Assembly: GCA_019636695.1 (NCBI GenBank)
Contig: JAHBXD010000003.1
Span: forward strand, 62,001 to 126,000
DNA from: Phycisphaeraceae bacterium
GTDB taxonomy: Bacteria; Planctomycetota; Phycisphaerae; Phycisphaerales; UBA1924
Direction of reading: 5' to 3'
Length of the DNA stretch: 64,000 nucleotides
This document shows, piece by piece, positions 55,242-63,996 of the stretch. A program made the position numbers and the translations under genes. The notes below the pieces were generated by a model, which saw only the letters and a list, made by a program, of their open reading frames with translations, had not been told where the DNA came from and did not search any database. Within the stretch, counting starts at the first letter, position 1, and each line of letters begins with the position of its first letter.

Positions 55242-55637
55242 TTATGCCTGCTCCGCGGCGACGAGTAGAAAACGCGCAACCGGTGTTTCAAACATCGACC
55301 CATCCGCACGCTGGAACGTGAATGCCCCCTCCATCGAGCCTTGCGGCGTCTCCAGCGGACAGGCGCTCTGATACTCAAATCGCTCGCCCGGCGCGATCTT
55401 CGGTTGCCTGCCCACCACCCCTGCGCCGGTCACTTCGCGCTGCAGGCCGGTCGCATCCTCGATCAGCCATCGCCTCCAGAGCAGTTGCACCTCTTCCGGG
55501 CCTTCGTTCACAATCGTGATTTCGTAGGCAAACAGATACGCGCACCCGTATTGGACTGCCCCGCCGGGAACAAAGAACGGCCGGGTCAGCACCCGGATGC
55601 CATGCGCGCACGATTCTGATCCGACACACTCGTTCAT
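55242..55637 (-). CDS. apaG: ApaG/CorD-family protein
   Basis: 131-residue single-domain Ig-like beta protein. Family blocks: IRVLTRPFFVPGGA, YLFAYEITIVNEGPEEVQLLWRRWLIEDATGL, VTGAGVVGRQPKIAPGERFEYQSACPLETPQGSMEGAFTF. The role of ApaG is poorly defined; it has been linked to metal ion and nucleotide metabolism. It is first of a minus-strand run leading to the bamD-like gene, with a 137-base gap between them. Confidence 0.93.
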   Translation of the reverse strand: MNECVGSESCAHGIRVLTRPFFVPGGAVQYGCAYLFAYEITIVNEGPEEVQLLWRRWLIEDATGLQREVTGAGVVGRQPKIAPGERFEYQSACPLETPQGSMEGAFTFQRADGSMFETPVARFLLVAAEQA

Positions 55638-55745
55638 GCATTTTCCCGTCCGCGTTCCGGCCTACCCTCGATTGTTGCCCCTTCCGATTGCCGTGTCGGG
55701 CCTACGGCGGCGGGCATCTGCGATCGCCGGGCATCTCGGCGCACC

Positions 55746-55829
55746 GCGGGCGTGGCGGAACTGGCAGACGCGCGGGATTTAGGTTCCCGTGGCCGAAAGG
55801 CTGTGCAGGTTCGATTCCTGTCGCCCGCA
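55746..55829 (+). tRNA. tRNA-Leu (anticodon TAG)
   Basis: Acceptor GCGGGCG pairs with CGCCCGC, discriminator A. The anticodon stem CGGGA/TCCCG encloses TTTAGGT, anticodon TAG (codon CUA, wobble CUN). A class II variable arm is present and the T arm contains TTCGATT. The length of 84 fits leucine. Confidence 0.95.
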
Positions 55830-55941
55830 TTGCTTACCGCTCACGATGAATCCTGAACCACCTGTATGGTGGTTATCGCCCCCTTGGCATCACTTTTTCA
55901 AGGATGCGACCTCTCTGCGTGAGATGCCGACTCATGCGCCA

Positions 55942-56454
55942 TCAGAGTGTCAGCAGCATGTGCCACTCAGACGGGCCTGGCTGCCCCCCTTCCTCAAAGC
56001 GAATGCAGTCTGGCTCGATGCCCCACACCGTAAAACCGATCCGCTCGTAGAGCGCCCGCGCCGCCGTCGATCGATCGCTCACGCTCAGCCGCACAGAGAC
56101 GACCCCAGGCCACGACCTCGCGCACGCGATGACCGCCTGCATCAGTTGTTGAGCGACGCCCTGTCCGCGCGCTTGCGGCGTGACATAGACCCCCCACACC
56201 TCGACCACATGCCGCCGCTTTGGTTCGGTCGGCCGGATGATCCCGCTGCACCCGACAAGGTTCGGACCCTCCCACGCCGCGAAAATGACATACCCCGGCC
56301 GAGCGATCGACTCGCGCAACGCGGTCGCATCGCTTCCCCGATCGTGCCCCGGGCTGCTTCCGAATGCCCAAGGCGAATCCGACAGCGCCTCGCGCCGAAG
56401 CAGAATGTATTGGTCAACCTCGTCAGCAACCAGCGGTCGAATCTCGCATGCCAT
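55942..56454 (-). CDS. GNAT-family N-acetyltransferase
   Basis: 170-residue acetyl-CoA-dependent transferase. The CoA-binding block VWGVYVTPQARGQGVAQQLMQAVIA contains the Q/RxxGxA loop; VRLSVSDRSTAARALYERIGFTVWGIEP is the typical C-terminal strand-helix region. The start is the ATG at 56454. The acceptor is unknown. It follows the TPR lipoprotein gene by 67 bases on the same strand. Confidence 0.9.
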   Translation of the reverse strand: MACEIRPLVADEVDQYILLRREALSDSPWAFGSSPGHDRGSDATALRESIARPGYVIFAAWEGPNLVGCSGIIRPTEPKRRHVVEVWGVYVTPQARGQGVAQQLMQAVIACARSWPGVVSVRLSVSDRSTAARALYERIGFTVWGIEPDCIRFEEGGQPGPSEWHMLLTL

Positions 56455-56521
56455 TGCCAAGCGTAGCGGTCGCCGGACGCACATCCCGATCGCGCACATG
56501 CGCCCTCGCCGCACTCCCCGG

Positions 56522-58213
56522 TTACCGCGCTTCCGGATGGCAATAGCACGAAGCCGTCGGCTTCACGTCCGCACGCGCCCACGCCCGCGCGAGCGCATCG
56601 TCCAACGCGGCGGCGTACCCGTCCTCGCCTTGCGCAAGCAGACACTTCCGCAGCCCGAGCAATGCCCAGCCGTTGTTCGGATGCCGCTCCAGATCCTCAC
56701 GGAAGACCTTCTCGGCTTCGGCAAAGCGCCCCTCGGCCTCAAGGAGCGCACCCAAGGCGTGGCGTGTCGGCTGCATCCAACCCGGCGGCTCGTCGTACGC
56801 CAGCATGTCTTCAAGCTCGACCGCCTCACGCAGCATTCCGAACGCTTCGTCAGGGCGCCCCTCGGCATAGGCGAGCTCGCCGGCCGCAACAAGCCGCGCG
56901 ATACGCAGCACAAACGGGCCTGGGTTGTTGCCCATGTACCACGAATCATCGACCTGAGCCGCGACCGCATCGAAACGGGCCAGTTCGCGCCGCGCCTCGG
57001 CCGTGCGCCGAAGCGCCGCGAGCGCCACCGTCCGGGCATAGTGACGCTCGGCCCGGCTGAACAGCCGCCACGACGGCGGCTCTGGTTCGCGGAGAATCTC
57101 TTCCCACTTGCCGAAGCGGATCAGCACGTGCAGCGCCGTCGGCATGAACCCGTCGGCGATCGTCACATATTCACGCAAAAACGCCGCGGGAATCTGCTTT
57201 TCAATCTTGCGGGCCGCGGCCAGCGCCGTCTCGTACCGGCCTTCCATCATCGCGGCATATGCCAAGAAGTGAATATTGTGCATGAAGTAAAGGCTGTAGA
57301 ACCGCGCCGGAGGCGCCACAGCAAAATACGCCTCGTCGGCGGCGATCGCCCGTTCGTTGGCGTCCGCAGCCTCGGCGTAGCGGCCCGTGCGGATGAAAAT
57401 GTGTGACGGCATGTGCACCAGATGCCCCGAACCCGGCACCAGGTCGGTCAGACGCTCCGCCGCGGCGGTGGCGCGTTCAGGAGTCTTCGACGCCTCGACC
57501 GCGTGAATGTAAAAGTGGTTCGCGCCCGGATGCATCGGCGCGATTCTGAGCACATGCTCAAGCGTTTCGACGATCTCGAGGGTGCGCCCCTTCGGTTCGC
57601 CCTCGTGCGTCCACAAATCCCACGGTTGCAGGTTCATCAGCGATTCGGCATAGAGCGCCCCGACATCAGGATCTTGCGGATAGCGCTGGAACGCCATTTC
57701 CATGTGGCGGGCGTATGCCTCGTCAAGTGGACGACGGTCGCTCGGCGGAGGCCATTCGTACCGCGCGATCAGGGCCGAGATCAACGCCTGCTCAACAGGG
57801 GCGGCGTGATCGATCAGGCCGAGCGCAGTTTGTGAAGCTTCATACGCCATCCGCGACTGGCTCTCCCCCATCTGCGGGTTGTTGATATGCAGGCCATGCG
57901 CATACCCCACCCCCCACCACGCCATGGCGCAGGTCGGGTCCATCTCCGCCGCCCGCCGAAACGCCCGAATCGCTTCGTCGTGGTTGAAGCCGTAGAGCAA
58001 CTGGATGCCGATATCAAACCACCGCTGCGCCTCGGGCGACGACGTCGTCACCGTGCGCGCATACCCATCAAACCCCGCCAGCACCGCGGGGGGCAGGTTG
58101 AGCACCTCATCACTCATCGATGCGCTGCTGCGTGAGGCCTGGCAGCCCGCAAGCAGAACCGACGCGGCGGCGATTGACGCAAACGCGTAACGGGCAATAT
58201 TCCAACGTGGCAT
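56522..58213 (-). CDS. TPR-containing lipoprotein
   Basis: 563-residue probable lipoprotein with signal ASVLLAGC (lipobox Cys at about residue 24). TPR-like repeats are visible: QRWFDIGIQLLYGFNHDEAIRAFRRAAEMDPTCAMAWWGVGYAHGL, then HPGANHFYIHAVEASKTPERATAAAERLTDLVP, and C-terminal RHALGALLEAEGRFAEAEKVFREDLERHPNNGWALLGL. The closely spaced His/Tyr-rich HFYIHAVE and LVHMPSHIFIR segments are typical of an uncharacterised family of secreted TPR proteins. Function unknown. It is upstream of the GNAT gene. Confidence 0.82.
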   Translation of the reverse strand: MPRWNIARYAFASIAAASVLLAGCQASRSSASMSDEVLNLPPAVLAGFDGYARTVTTSSPEAQRWFDIGIQLLYGFNHDEAIRAFRRAAEMDPTCAMAWWGVGYAHGLHINNPQMGESQSRMAYEASQTALGLIDHAAPVEQALISALIARYEWPPPSDRRPLDEAYARHMEMAFQRYPQDPDVGALYAESLMNLQPWDLWTHEGEPKGRTLEIVETLEHVLRIAPMHPGANHFYIHAVEASKTPERATAAAERLTDLVPGSGHLVHMPSHIFIRTGRYAEAADANERAIAADEAYFAVAPPARFYSLYFMHNIHFLAYAAMMEGRYETALAAARKIEKQIPAAFLREYVTIADGFMPTALHVLIRFGKWEEILREPEPPSWRLFSRAERHYARTVALAALRRTAEARRELARFDAVAAQVDDSWYMGNNPGPFVLRIARLVAAGELAYAEGRPDEAFGMLREAVELEDMLAYDEPPGWMQPTRHALGALLEAEGRFAEAEKVFREDLERHPNNGWALLGLRKCLLAQGEDGYAAALDDALARAWARADVKPTASCYCHPEAR

Positions 58214-58422
58214 GGATCGTCTCTCCTGAACCTTCCGTCAGGCGTCCGGAGTGTTCCGGCCGCCGAGCGCGTATTGATATCTCCCAATACGCCCCGAATC
58301 TTGCCGAGCGGCCTGCTATGTCGCGTTTTTTCACGTATGTACGCACAATTGCGCCCCAAATGCGAACATGCAACCCCACAACGGGTGGCTGCGCATCACC
58401 CTTCTCGCGCCTGGTCAGCCCG

Positions 58423-58442
58423 ACGTGTTGAGACTCGGTCGC
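58423..58442. repeat. 20-bp direct repeat, copy 1
   Basis: ACGTGTTGAGACTCGGTCGC occurs here and exactly again at 59194-59213, inside the signal-peptide end of the PEP-CTERM gene. The following bases also partly agree (AAGACG versus CAGCACG). Confidence 0.85.
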
Positions 58443-58505
58443 AAGACGACCGCTTTCAAGATCAGCATGCGCACTCGCAGCCCCCACTCATCCGCGCAAC
58501 GCAAA

Positions 58506-58530
58506 CGACCCCGGGATGCTCCCGGGGTCG
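58506..58530 (-). terminator. Rho-independent-like terminator after PEP-CTERM gene
   Basis: CGACCCCGGGA and TCCCGGGGTCG, 11 perfect pairs with a three-base loop, followed on the minus strand by TTTGCGTT. It lies 30 bases after the stop of the gene. Confidence 0.75.
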
Positions 58531-58559
58531 TCGTGCATATCTCGAAGAGGACAGGATTT

Positions 58560-59270
58560 TCAGCGACGCCGACGCAGACCGGCGACAAGGCCGAGGCCGA
58601 GCACCGCCGCGGCGGAAGGCGCGGGAATCGCCGTGAACTGGAAGATGGAGAAGTTGCCCTGCGAACCGCTCGTGCCGAGGTAATTGCCCGTCCAGGCTGC
58701 GCTGAACTGGGTGCCGTAGCCCGGGGTCGAGGTGGAGAGGGCATCGACGCTCCGCGATGTGCCGGAGAAGCCGGTATGACGAATCTCGACGAGCAGGTGG
58801 CCGCCGGAATAGAGCCAGTTCTGGTCGAACTCGATGGTCGGCCCGAAGAGGTTGGGGGAAGAGCCGAACGGATAGGTATCGGCCGAGATCGACAGGCCGC
58901 CCGAGCGAACCTGCGTCTGCGTTCCCACGATGTTGTCGGCGAATGTAAAGCTGCGATCTGCCGGAGCGACGCTGCCGCTGAGATAAATGTCGTAATCGCC
59001 GTAAATCGCATCGACGGTGGGCCATGGCGCAATCGCCGAGGCAGGAAGGCGCCACGCCAAGCCCGTCAGGCTGAGGCCGACCAGATCGGTCAACTGGTCT
59101 TCATGGACGAGCAGTTGATAGGTACGCTGCGCGTTGGAAAGCGGCCCCAGAAACGTGCTGGTGCCGGCGGTGTTGCCGTAGGCGGTCGGCACAACGTGTT
59201 GAGACTCGGTCGCCAGCACGGGCAACGCCCCGGCAAGCACGATTCCTGCGACAATGACTTCACGTCTCAT
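58560..59270 (-). CDS. PEP-CTERM sorting domain-containing secreted protein
   Basis: 236-residue exported protein. The ATG at 59270 follows GAGGAGA and starts the signal MRREVIVAGIVLAGALPVLATES. The C-terminus PAPSAAAVLGLGLVAGLRRRR is a PEP-CTERM signal. The body includes NIVGTQTQVRSGGLSISADTYPFGSSPNLFGPTIEFDQNWLYSGGHLLVEIRHTGFSG, a beta-rich region of unknown function. The upstream in-frame extension to 59384 has no signal and is disregarded. A 20-base stretch at the end of its signal region is repeated downstream at 58423. Confidence 0.85.
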   Translation of the reverse strand: MRREVIVAGIVLAGALPVLATESQHVVPTAYGNTAGTSTFLGPLSNAQRTYQLLVHEDQLTDLVGLSLTGLAWRLPASAIAPWPTVDAIYGDYDIYLSGSVAPADRSFTFADNIVGTQTQVRSGGLSISADTYPFGSSPNLFGPTIEFDQNWLYSGGHLLVEIRHTGFSGTSRSVDALSTSTPGYGTQFSAAWTGNYLGTSGSQGNFSIFQFTAIPAPSAAAVLGLGLVAGLRRRR

Positions 59271-59711
59271 AGCAGTCTCCTCATTTTCCAAACCTGTTTG
59301 CGGCGAAACTCCCCACGCACGCGGTACGAAGCCGCCGGCGATCACCCGCTTCCCAAATATGGGCCCCGGGATGGGGTCTCTCACCCTCGTTCAAGAACGG
59401 AAGTTCCGTCCGAACCTCACGAGGGTATCGGCGCAATGCCGCATATCCAAGGAAATCCGTAGGGGAGTCGGCACATTTGGTGTCATCTGGCTGCAGGCCA
59501 TGTATTATCGGACGATACACCGATCCGCGGCCAAGGCCACCGGGCAGAGCCGGGACGCACCGGAACCCAGGGACTGCAGTCGGTGGGTTCGAACCGATCA
59601 AGCGTCAACATTCAGTGGCTACTCTACCCATCCTGCCGATTCTGTCTGTTCAAAGGCAATCAACGCCCCGGGGGTGTGCACTCCCCCGGGGCAGTCAATC
59701 AGTCAGTGCGA
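59271..59711. other. Long intergenic spacer
   Basis: 441 bases without a credible gene. It contains a palindromic TATCGGACGATA near 59505-59516 and the terminator of the YjzC-like gene at 59665-59692. Possible promoter of the PEP-CTERM gene; nothing else recognised. Confidence 0.45.
59665..59692 (-). terminator. Strong hairpin after YjzC-like gene
   Basis: GCCCCGGGGG and CCCCCGGGGC, ten perfect pairs with an eight-base loop, 20 bases after the stop. The T-run is poor. Confidence 0.6.
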
Positions 59712-59900
59712 TCAGCGCTTCTGCATCCAATAGGCCGCCTTGCCATTGACTGCGGGAAGCGTCTGACCGGCCTTGAGTGCGACGAAGCGGTCCTGCCCCG
59801 CGGGTGACGGCGAGATGATGTTGCCAACGTAACTGTCGAAGGCGAACTGGCCGTCTTGCGGAACTTTGTCGCCCGTCTTGAACTTCTGTCCTTCTGCCAT
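59712..59900 (-). CDS. YjzC-like small protein
   Basis: 62-residue protein beginning MAEGQKFKTGDKVPQDGQFAFDSYV and ending in KAAYWMQKR. The pattern (short, GDKVPxxGxY-type turn, then VALKAGQTLPAV) resembles the YjzC family of small, possibly metal-binding or stress-related proteins. The ATG at 59900 is preceded by CAGGGAG. Single gene with its own terminator; function unknown. Confidence 0.72.
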   Translation of the reverse strand: MAEGQKFKTGDKVPQDGQFAFDSYVGNIISPSPAGQDRFVALKAGQTLPAVNGKAAYWMQKR

Positions 59901-60195
59901 GGTGGAAACTCCCTGCTGTGGACTCATCGGTGCGAGAGTGTGGCCCACGATGAACCCCCTTGCTCACGCACTCTGCCGCGGCAGACTCCTCCCGGGTGGA
60001 TGGTGCCGCGGTGATCAGAGACCACACCAAAGCGAGGCGTTGTGACAGTCCGGAGGCGCGAGGGTTTGTTGTTACACGGGGATGACGGGGCCGGGGGGCC
60101 AGTTTTGCCACGATGATTGGGGCTTTGGCGGATTGTCGTGTGGAGGGGAAGGGGGTTCAGGAAACGTCGGGCCACCTGCCCCCGGGGCCACCCGT

Positions 60196-60774
60196 CTAGT
60201 CTGTAGTTCGCACAGAGCTACGGGTGACGTTCTCGCCCACACCATCGCGATCCACGAAGGTCTCACGAAATGCATCGAGCGCTGCCGTGCCCTTCGGACC
60301 CAGTCGAACGGCGGGAAGATCAATGGCACCTGATACGGTCACGATGACCTCTTCAAAGTCAGCAATGCGTCGGATCTGATCCGGAGTGATCGCGAATACG
60401 CCGAGTGTGTTGTAGAACACGCCGTGAGATCTCGCTTTGACGTCGATGAGCGTCGATGAACCCGTCAACACCACCTTCTCGGAACCACCGTCAAACGCAA
60501 TCGTTCGAACGGGAAAGTTGTCTGGAAAGACAATGGATGCATGAACGTAGTAGCCGCGCACGCTGTCGCTCTGCTTTTCCCTCACGAGCTTGAGGCCACG
60601 AAGCGTCCCGCCACCAAGTATGATGGGAACATCATCGACTTGCGTTCCGTGGTACGCGTCGAGTCGTGTGAATGTTGTTCCGATTACGGGTGCGTAAGGG
60701 TTGCATCCTGTCATGCCCCAGATGGATATCGCACCGAGCAGTGCCAACCGAGCATGGATTCGGCTTCTCGTCAT
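60196..60774 (-). CDS. Lipoprotein of unknown function
   Basis: 192-residue protein with a lipoprotein signal (core LALLGAISIWGMTGC, Cys about residue 24). The ATG at 60774 has GAGGAG at eight bases. The body is beta-rich with KSRSH- and GTL-type turns and no domain I recognise. The 295 bases before it toward the YjzC-like gene (59901-60195) hold nothing I could identify. It is last of a minus-strand run after the two accessory genes. Confidence 0.6.
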   Translation of the reverse strand: MTRSRIHARLALLGAISIWGMTGCNPYAPVIGTTFTRLDAYHGTQVDDVPIILGGGTLRGLKLVREKQSDSVRGYYVHASIVFPDNFPVRTIAFDGGSEKVVLTGSSTLIDVKARSHGVFYNTLGVFAITPDQIRRIADFEEVIVTVSGAIDLPAVRLGPKGTAALDAFRETFVDRDGVGENVTRSSVRTTD

Positions 60775-60979
60775 CAGTCCCACTCCTCAACAAGTTCGAG
60801 ACAGTCAATCGGACCCCAGTGGCCCCGACCCAAGCGAAACGGGTATGACAGACATTGGAGTCTACCGCAGCGCATCGAACGCTACAATCACGAAGACCCG
60901 CCTCAGTCGCGCGGCAGGGCCCGCGGGCTGCGGGCGTTCGGAGGGGAAGGAAGTCGGATCACCCGCCATAGACCTGCAA

Positions 60980-61564
60980 TCAATGCGTGGGCGGAGAAGT
61001 CACTTCTTTAGAAACTGTTGGCCTGTCCTTAACAAAGTCATCCGCCGCGGAGTTCAGGAAAAGTGTAAGAAGATGAATGCCTTTGAGTTTCGTGTGATGC
61101 ATTCCGCAGTCCTTTCTCATTGCCAATAGCAAATGTGAGATGTAGATTGCAGTAGTTTGCGTGTCGCGTCCCTCGGTGCCGGTTCGAAAGCGGTTCCATG
61201 CAACTATTACTTCATCTGATGCAAACAAAGCCAATCCCATGCTCCACGATCTGAATTCCAATACTCTGTCAGAAGAAAGGCCTGCGGAACCGTGCGAAAT
61301 AGTTTCATTCACAAAATCAAGAAACTCTTGATACTCAGCGAGTTTGCGTTCTGCGTTTCTACGTCGTCGCTCTTGAGAGGATTCATACGACGACTTAATG
61401 AGCCATCCAACTCCGCCAACAGCTATGACCGCAAGAGCGGAGTCCTGAAGTGGAACATCAGCTAACTTCATTGCGAGTGCAAAGATGCCCCAGAAGAAGA
61501 ATACCAAGAACGACATGCCGATGACGCCTTGCAAGAAGCGGCGAAATGTCAAAGTCTGATTCAT
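60980..61564 (-). CDS. Small membrane protein with helical cytoplasmic domain
   Basis: 194-residue protein not recognised. Two hydrophobic segments at about 13-35 and 43-58 form a hairpin, followed by a charged helical region SSYESSQERRRRNAERKLAEYQEFLDFVNETI and a Leu-rich C-terminal part. The region is visibly less G+C-rich than the rest of the window. It lies 140 bases downstream of the AlbA_2 gene on the same strand and may belong with it. Function unknown. Confidence 0.62.
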   Translation of the reverse strand: MNQTLTFRRFLQGVIGMSFLVFFFWGIFALAMKLADVPLQDSALAVIAVGGVGWLIKSSYESSQERRRRNAERKLAEYQEFLDFVNETISHGSAGLSSDRVLEFRSWSMGLALFASDEVIVAWNRFRTGTEGRDTQTTAIYISHLLLAMRKDCGMHHTKLKGIHLLTLFLNSAADDFVKDRPTVSKEVTSPPTH

Positions 61565-61704
61565 TTCATGTTCTCATTGTTCAGTGCAATCGTTAGAAAG
61601 TGTGCACGAGCTAGACATCAAGGAAACATAAGGGTCACGGCAAGGCCAATGCGGTCGAGAAGTGGGAAGAGAGCGACCGGCAGCGGCACCGGTCAACATG
61701 CCAA

Positions 61705-62691
61705 TCAACCTTCACATTTCCACTTGTACCACACATCTTCAACCAGTTCCTGCGTGAGCTTGCCGCATTGGTGTACGTTCACATCGACTTCAAATGGAAG
61801 CGAAATTGGTCTTGGTAAGTTTGCGGCCGTGACAACTGCAGTTATCGTTTGGCGCCCTGAAGTCTGCCAGCCAACGTAAAATGCTCTCTGTGACCAGCAT
61901 GAAGATCCGGGATGAACGTCACCCATGCGAACGATGGCGGTCCATCGATGACCGTGGGAGTCGACGAGTACTCGACGCTCGCGCTGCGCAGAGGGAGCGA
62001 TATGTGACATCACACTTGCAAGGTGGTCTTCACTAGGCTCATCAGGAAGATCATCCAATGCTTCACAGCCAAGACTTGTACTACCCGTCACTGTTATTGC
62101 TACGTCGCGAGCAACAACTGTTCCCGAATTATGCACTTCCCACAGTATGGGGACCGCTAGCGCATGCGACCTTATGTAATTAGCAAGGTCTCGCCAGTAG
62201 TTCTTGTTTTCGTGAGTGCCTGGAAGACGAAGTGACCATCCGGTCTGCTCTGGAGTCGATCGGTCCTCAAAATCTTCTTCCGCAAACGCATCGTACCATT
62301 CCCGGGAGAACGCTGGTATTACTTCGATTCTCTCGCGAGTCTTGGAATCACACAGAAAGGCGCTGAGTTCAGGTGAAGTCGCCGCGGTGCTTAGTTCAAC
62401 ATCTGGCTTACCCATAAGTGCGATGACGTCTGGCTCAGCTATGGCATTGGCGCTACCTTGCCTATAGTAAACGACCTTGGCTGCAACATCGCCATATGGC
62501 TTGAGCGCATAGAGCGGGCGAGGTTGAACAGATATTCGAAGAATACCTACGGTAGCTCCATCAATCTGCAAGCTTTCGTAAGAGAACTCAACTGCCCGAT
62601 TTGTCTTCGAGTTCACAAACTGCTGCAATGCAGCATCGTCAATATGATCAGTAATTCCCACGACAGTATTTGGTGAGCCAGGTCGACTGTC
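61705..62691 (-). pseudogene. AlbA_2 (Schlafen-type) protein gene, C-terminal part, split by IS
   Basis: 329 codons that continue the AlbA_2 domain begun at 63687-63866. The frame reads DSRPGSPNTVVGITDHIDDAALQQFVNSK... VGILRISVQPRPLYALKPYG, the second half of the AlbA_2 (formerly AAA_4) domain, and then a beta-sandwich-like C-terminal domain (WEVHNSGTVVARDVAITVTG, then FEVDVNVHQCG). Without the element and one target copy the gene is a single open frame of 388 codons. The region counts 27 G+C of 60 bases at 62041-62100, well below the genome. AlbA_2 proteins are nucleic-acid-associated and turn up in accessory and defence islands; this one's role is unknown. Confidence 0.85.
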
Positions 62692-62700
62692 TATTCCGAT
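62692..62700. repeat. 9-bp target-site duplication, left copy
   Basis: TATTCCGAT, directly abutting the IS; the identical copy lies at 63687-63695. Confidence 0.92.
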
Positions 62701-63686
62701 TGCTCAGTCCAGAAGCCCCCGATCGACGGGTGAAGGGCTACACCTTGATGGCGTAGGCGGCGACCTTCAACGCGGCCTCGGCGAAGAGGGTGTTCTCCTT
62801 CCGGCTCCGAAGGGCGTTTCCGCTGGTCCGTTTGATCCCGCTGTTGACGCTCTCGCACGTCCAGCGCCGTCCGTACTCCCTGACAGCGATCTGGAACGTG
62901 TTGCGGTACAGGCCGTTCACGCGGCCGTCGGCGCTCTTGACCGTCGTCGGGGCGTAGCTGGGCACGCCCCAGCCCTCCCAGTTGGCCTTGTGCCACGCCT
63001 CGCAGTCGAAGGCCCCGTCGCCCCAGAGCACCGTGGGCGTGCAGGTGTTCATCATCTTCCGACGCAGCGTCCAGGCCTGCTTCATGTCGTGCGACGGGCC
63101 CCAGTCGATCACCAGCGACACCGGGATCACCGTGGCGCAGAGCACCCCCAGCATCACCTTCACGAACCTGGTGCGTTTGCGTCCGGCCCTGGAAACAAAG
63201 TGCGCTGACGCGCTGGTGACCTCCAGCCCCGTGCCGTCGAGCGCCGCGTCCTGCGGGCGAGCCTTGCACACCGCACGCCCGATGCTCGCCAGCACGCCGT
63301 CGATCAGCGCGAGAATCTCGGGACGATCCGCGAACGCCTGGAGCGTGGTGAACCGCGGGACCTCCTCCAGCCCGATCGCCTCTCGCACCGATGGCATGAG
63401 GATCAGCAGCTCCTCGCACCGGCGGTACGTGCAGCCCATGTGGGCCTTGAGGATCAGGCAGGCGAACAACTGCGGCTGGGTGAACTTCTTGGGTGCGAAC
63501 TTGTGCGCATGGTCGGCCATGTGCCGGCGTGCCAGACGCAGCGCCAGCTTGACCACCTTGACGATCTCCTGGTCGCCCGCCTCGCTGATCGGCTGCCCGA
63601 ACAGCCCAAGTTCACGCCGCCGCTTCGCCATGACGTACTGTTCGCACGCTTACACCCGTCGGTTGCGCTGGGTTCTGGACAAAGCA
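62701..63686 (-). mobile_element. Complete IS element with DDE transposase, 986 bp
   Basis: Bounded by imperfect terminal inverted repeats: TGCTCAGTCCAGAAGCC at 62701-62717 and the inverse GGGTTCTGGACAAAGCA at 63670-63686, matching at 14 of 17. Flanked by an exact 9-bp direct repeat. It carries one transposase gene and little else. The IS is G+C-rich like the main chromosome while its target gene is AT-richer. Likely IS4/IS5-type; the exact family is not assigned. Confidence 0.93.
62738..63631 (-). CDS. IS transposase (DDE type)
   Basis: 297-residue DDE_Tnp_1-like transposase. Probable catalytic residues: Asp in ALDGTGLEVTS, Asp in LWGDGAFDCEAW, and Glu in RWTCESVNSGIKRTSGNAL (the Y/R-E-K-like block). 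The N-terminal region KFTQPQLFACLILKAHMGCTYRRCEELL is typical of IS4/IS5-like enzymes. It is intact, without frameshift or internal stop, so the element could still be active. It sits inside the AlbA_2 gene on the same strand. Confidence 0.92.
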   Translation of the reverse strand: MAKRRRELGLFGQPISEAGDQEIVKVVKLALRLARRHMADHAHKFAPKKFTQPQLFACLILKAHMGCTYRRCEELLILMPSVREAIGLEEVPRFTTLQAFADRPEILALIDGVLASIGRAVCKARPQDAALDGTGLEVTSASAHFVSRAGRKRTRFVKVMLGVLCATVIPVSLVIDWGPSHDMKQAWTLRRKMMNTCTPTVLWGDGAFDCEAWHKANWEGWGVPSYAPTTVKSADGRVNGLYRNTFQIAVREYGRRWTCESVNSGIKRTSGNALRSRKENTLFAEAALKVAAYAIKV

Positions 63687-63695
63687 TATTCCGAT
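63687..63695. repeat. 9-bp target-site duplication, right copy
   Basis: TATTCCGAT, the second copy of the duplication created by the IS insertion. Confidence 0.92.
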
Positions 63696-63866
63696 CACAA
63701 TAAATGCTTCTGTGCGGCGAAATGAATTTGCAAACGCAAGGACGTCCTTTAGGATCTTCGATTTAGTCTTGTCGTCAGCGCCGACGAATCGGTATTGATC
63801 TCGCTTAAAGTCCAGCGAAGTGCCTTCCGATTCTTGCAGTAGTCGTCGAAGTGCGTCTTCAGTCAT
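63687..63866 (-). pseudogene. AlbA_2 protein gene, N-terminal part, split by IS
   Basis: 60 codons from the ATG at 63866: MTEDALRRLLQESEGTSLDFKRDQY...SKILKDVLAFANSFRRTEAFIVIGI. The E-x-LDFK and the DVLAFANS block are the AlbA_2 N-terminal hallmarks. Translation then runs into the IS (CFVQNP...) and ends 24 codons later. The matching remainder is at 61705-62691. Confidence 0.85.
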
Positions 63867-63968
63867 AAGTGTCCGTTCGGAATAGACGATGAACGGGTGG
63901 CGGATCTAGCATGTAGTATTGGGGCGATTGGATATGTCAGGGTGAGTACCTGAGCGAAGCGTGAAAGT

Positions 63969-63996
63969 CGACGAGAAGCCTGTCGGCTTGTCGTCG
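63969..63996. other. Hairpin at right edge of window
   Basis: CGACGAGAAGCC and GGCTTGTCGTCG pair at 11 of 12 around a TGTC loop. The 130 bases after the AlbA_2 start hold no open frame I can support. It may be part of a structure or gene cut by the window edge. Confidence 0.35.

Larger units (their letters stand above)
58214..58559. other. Intergenic spacer with repeat copy and terminator
   Basis: 346 bases with no convincing gene. It holds one copy (58423-58442) of a 20-base repeat also found inside the next gene, a terminator for that gene at 58506-58530, and presumably the TPR lipoprotein promoter near 58214. Confidence 0.5.

Noticed and set aside
59555-59610. Possible tRNA (GGTTCGAACC T-loop-like segment)
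   Set aside because: No matching acceptor, D or anticodon arms on either strand.
62689-63887. 11-bp inverted match TCGGAATAGAC between the target gene and its leader region
   Set aside because: It lies outside the IS boundaries, which are fully explained by TIR and 9-bp duplication; probably chance.
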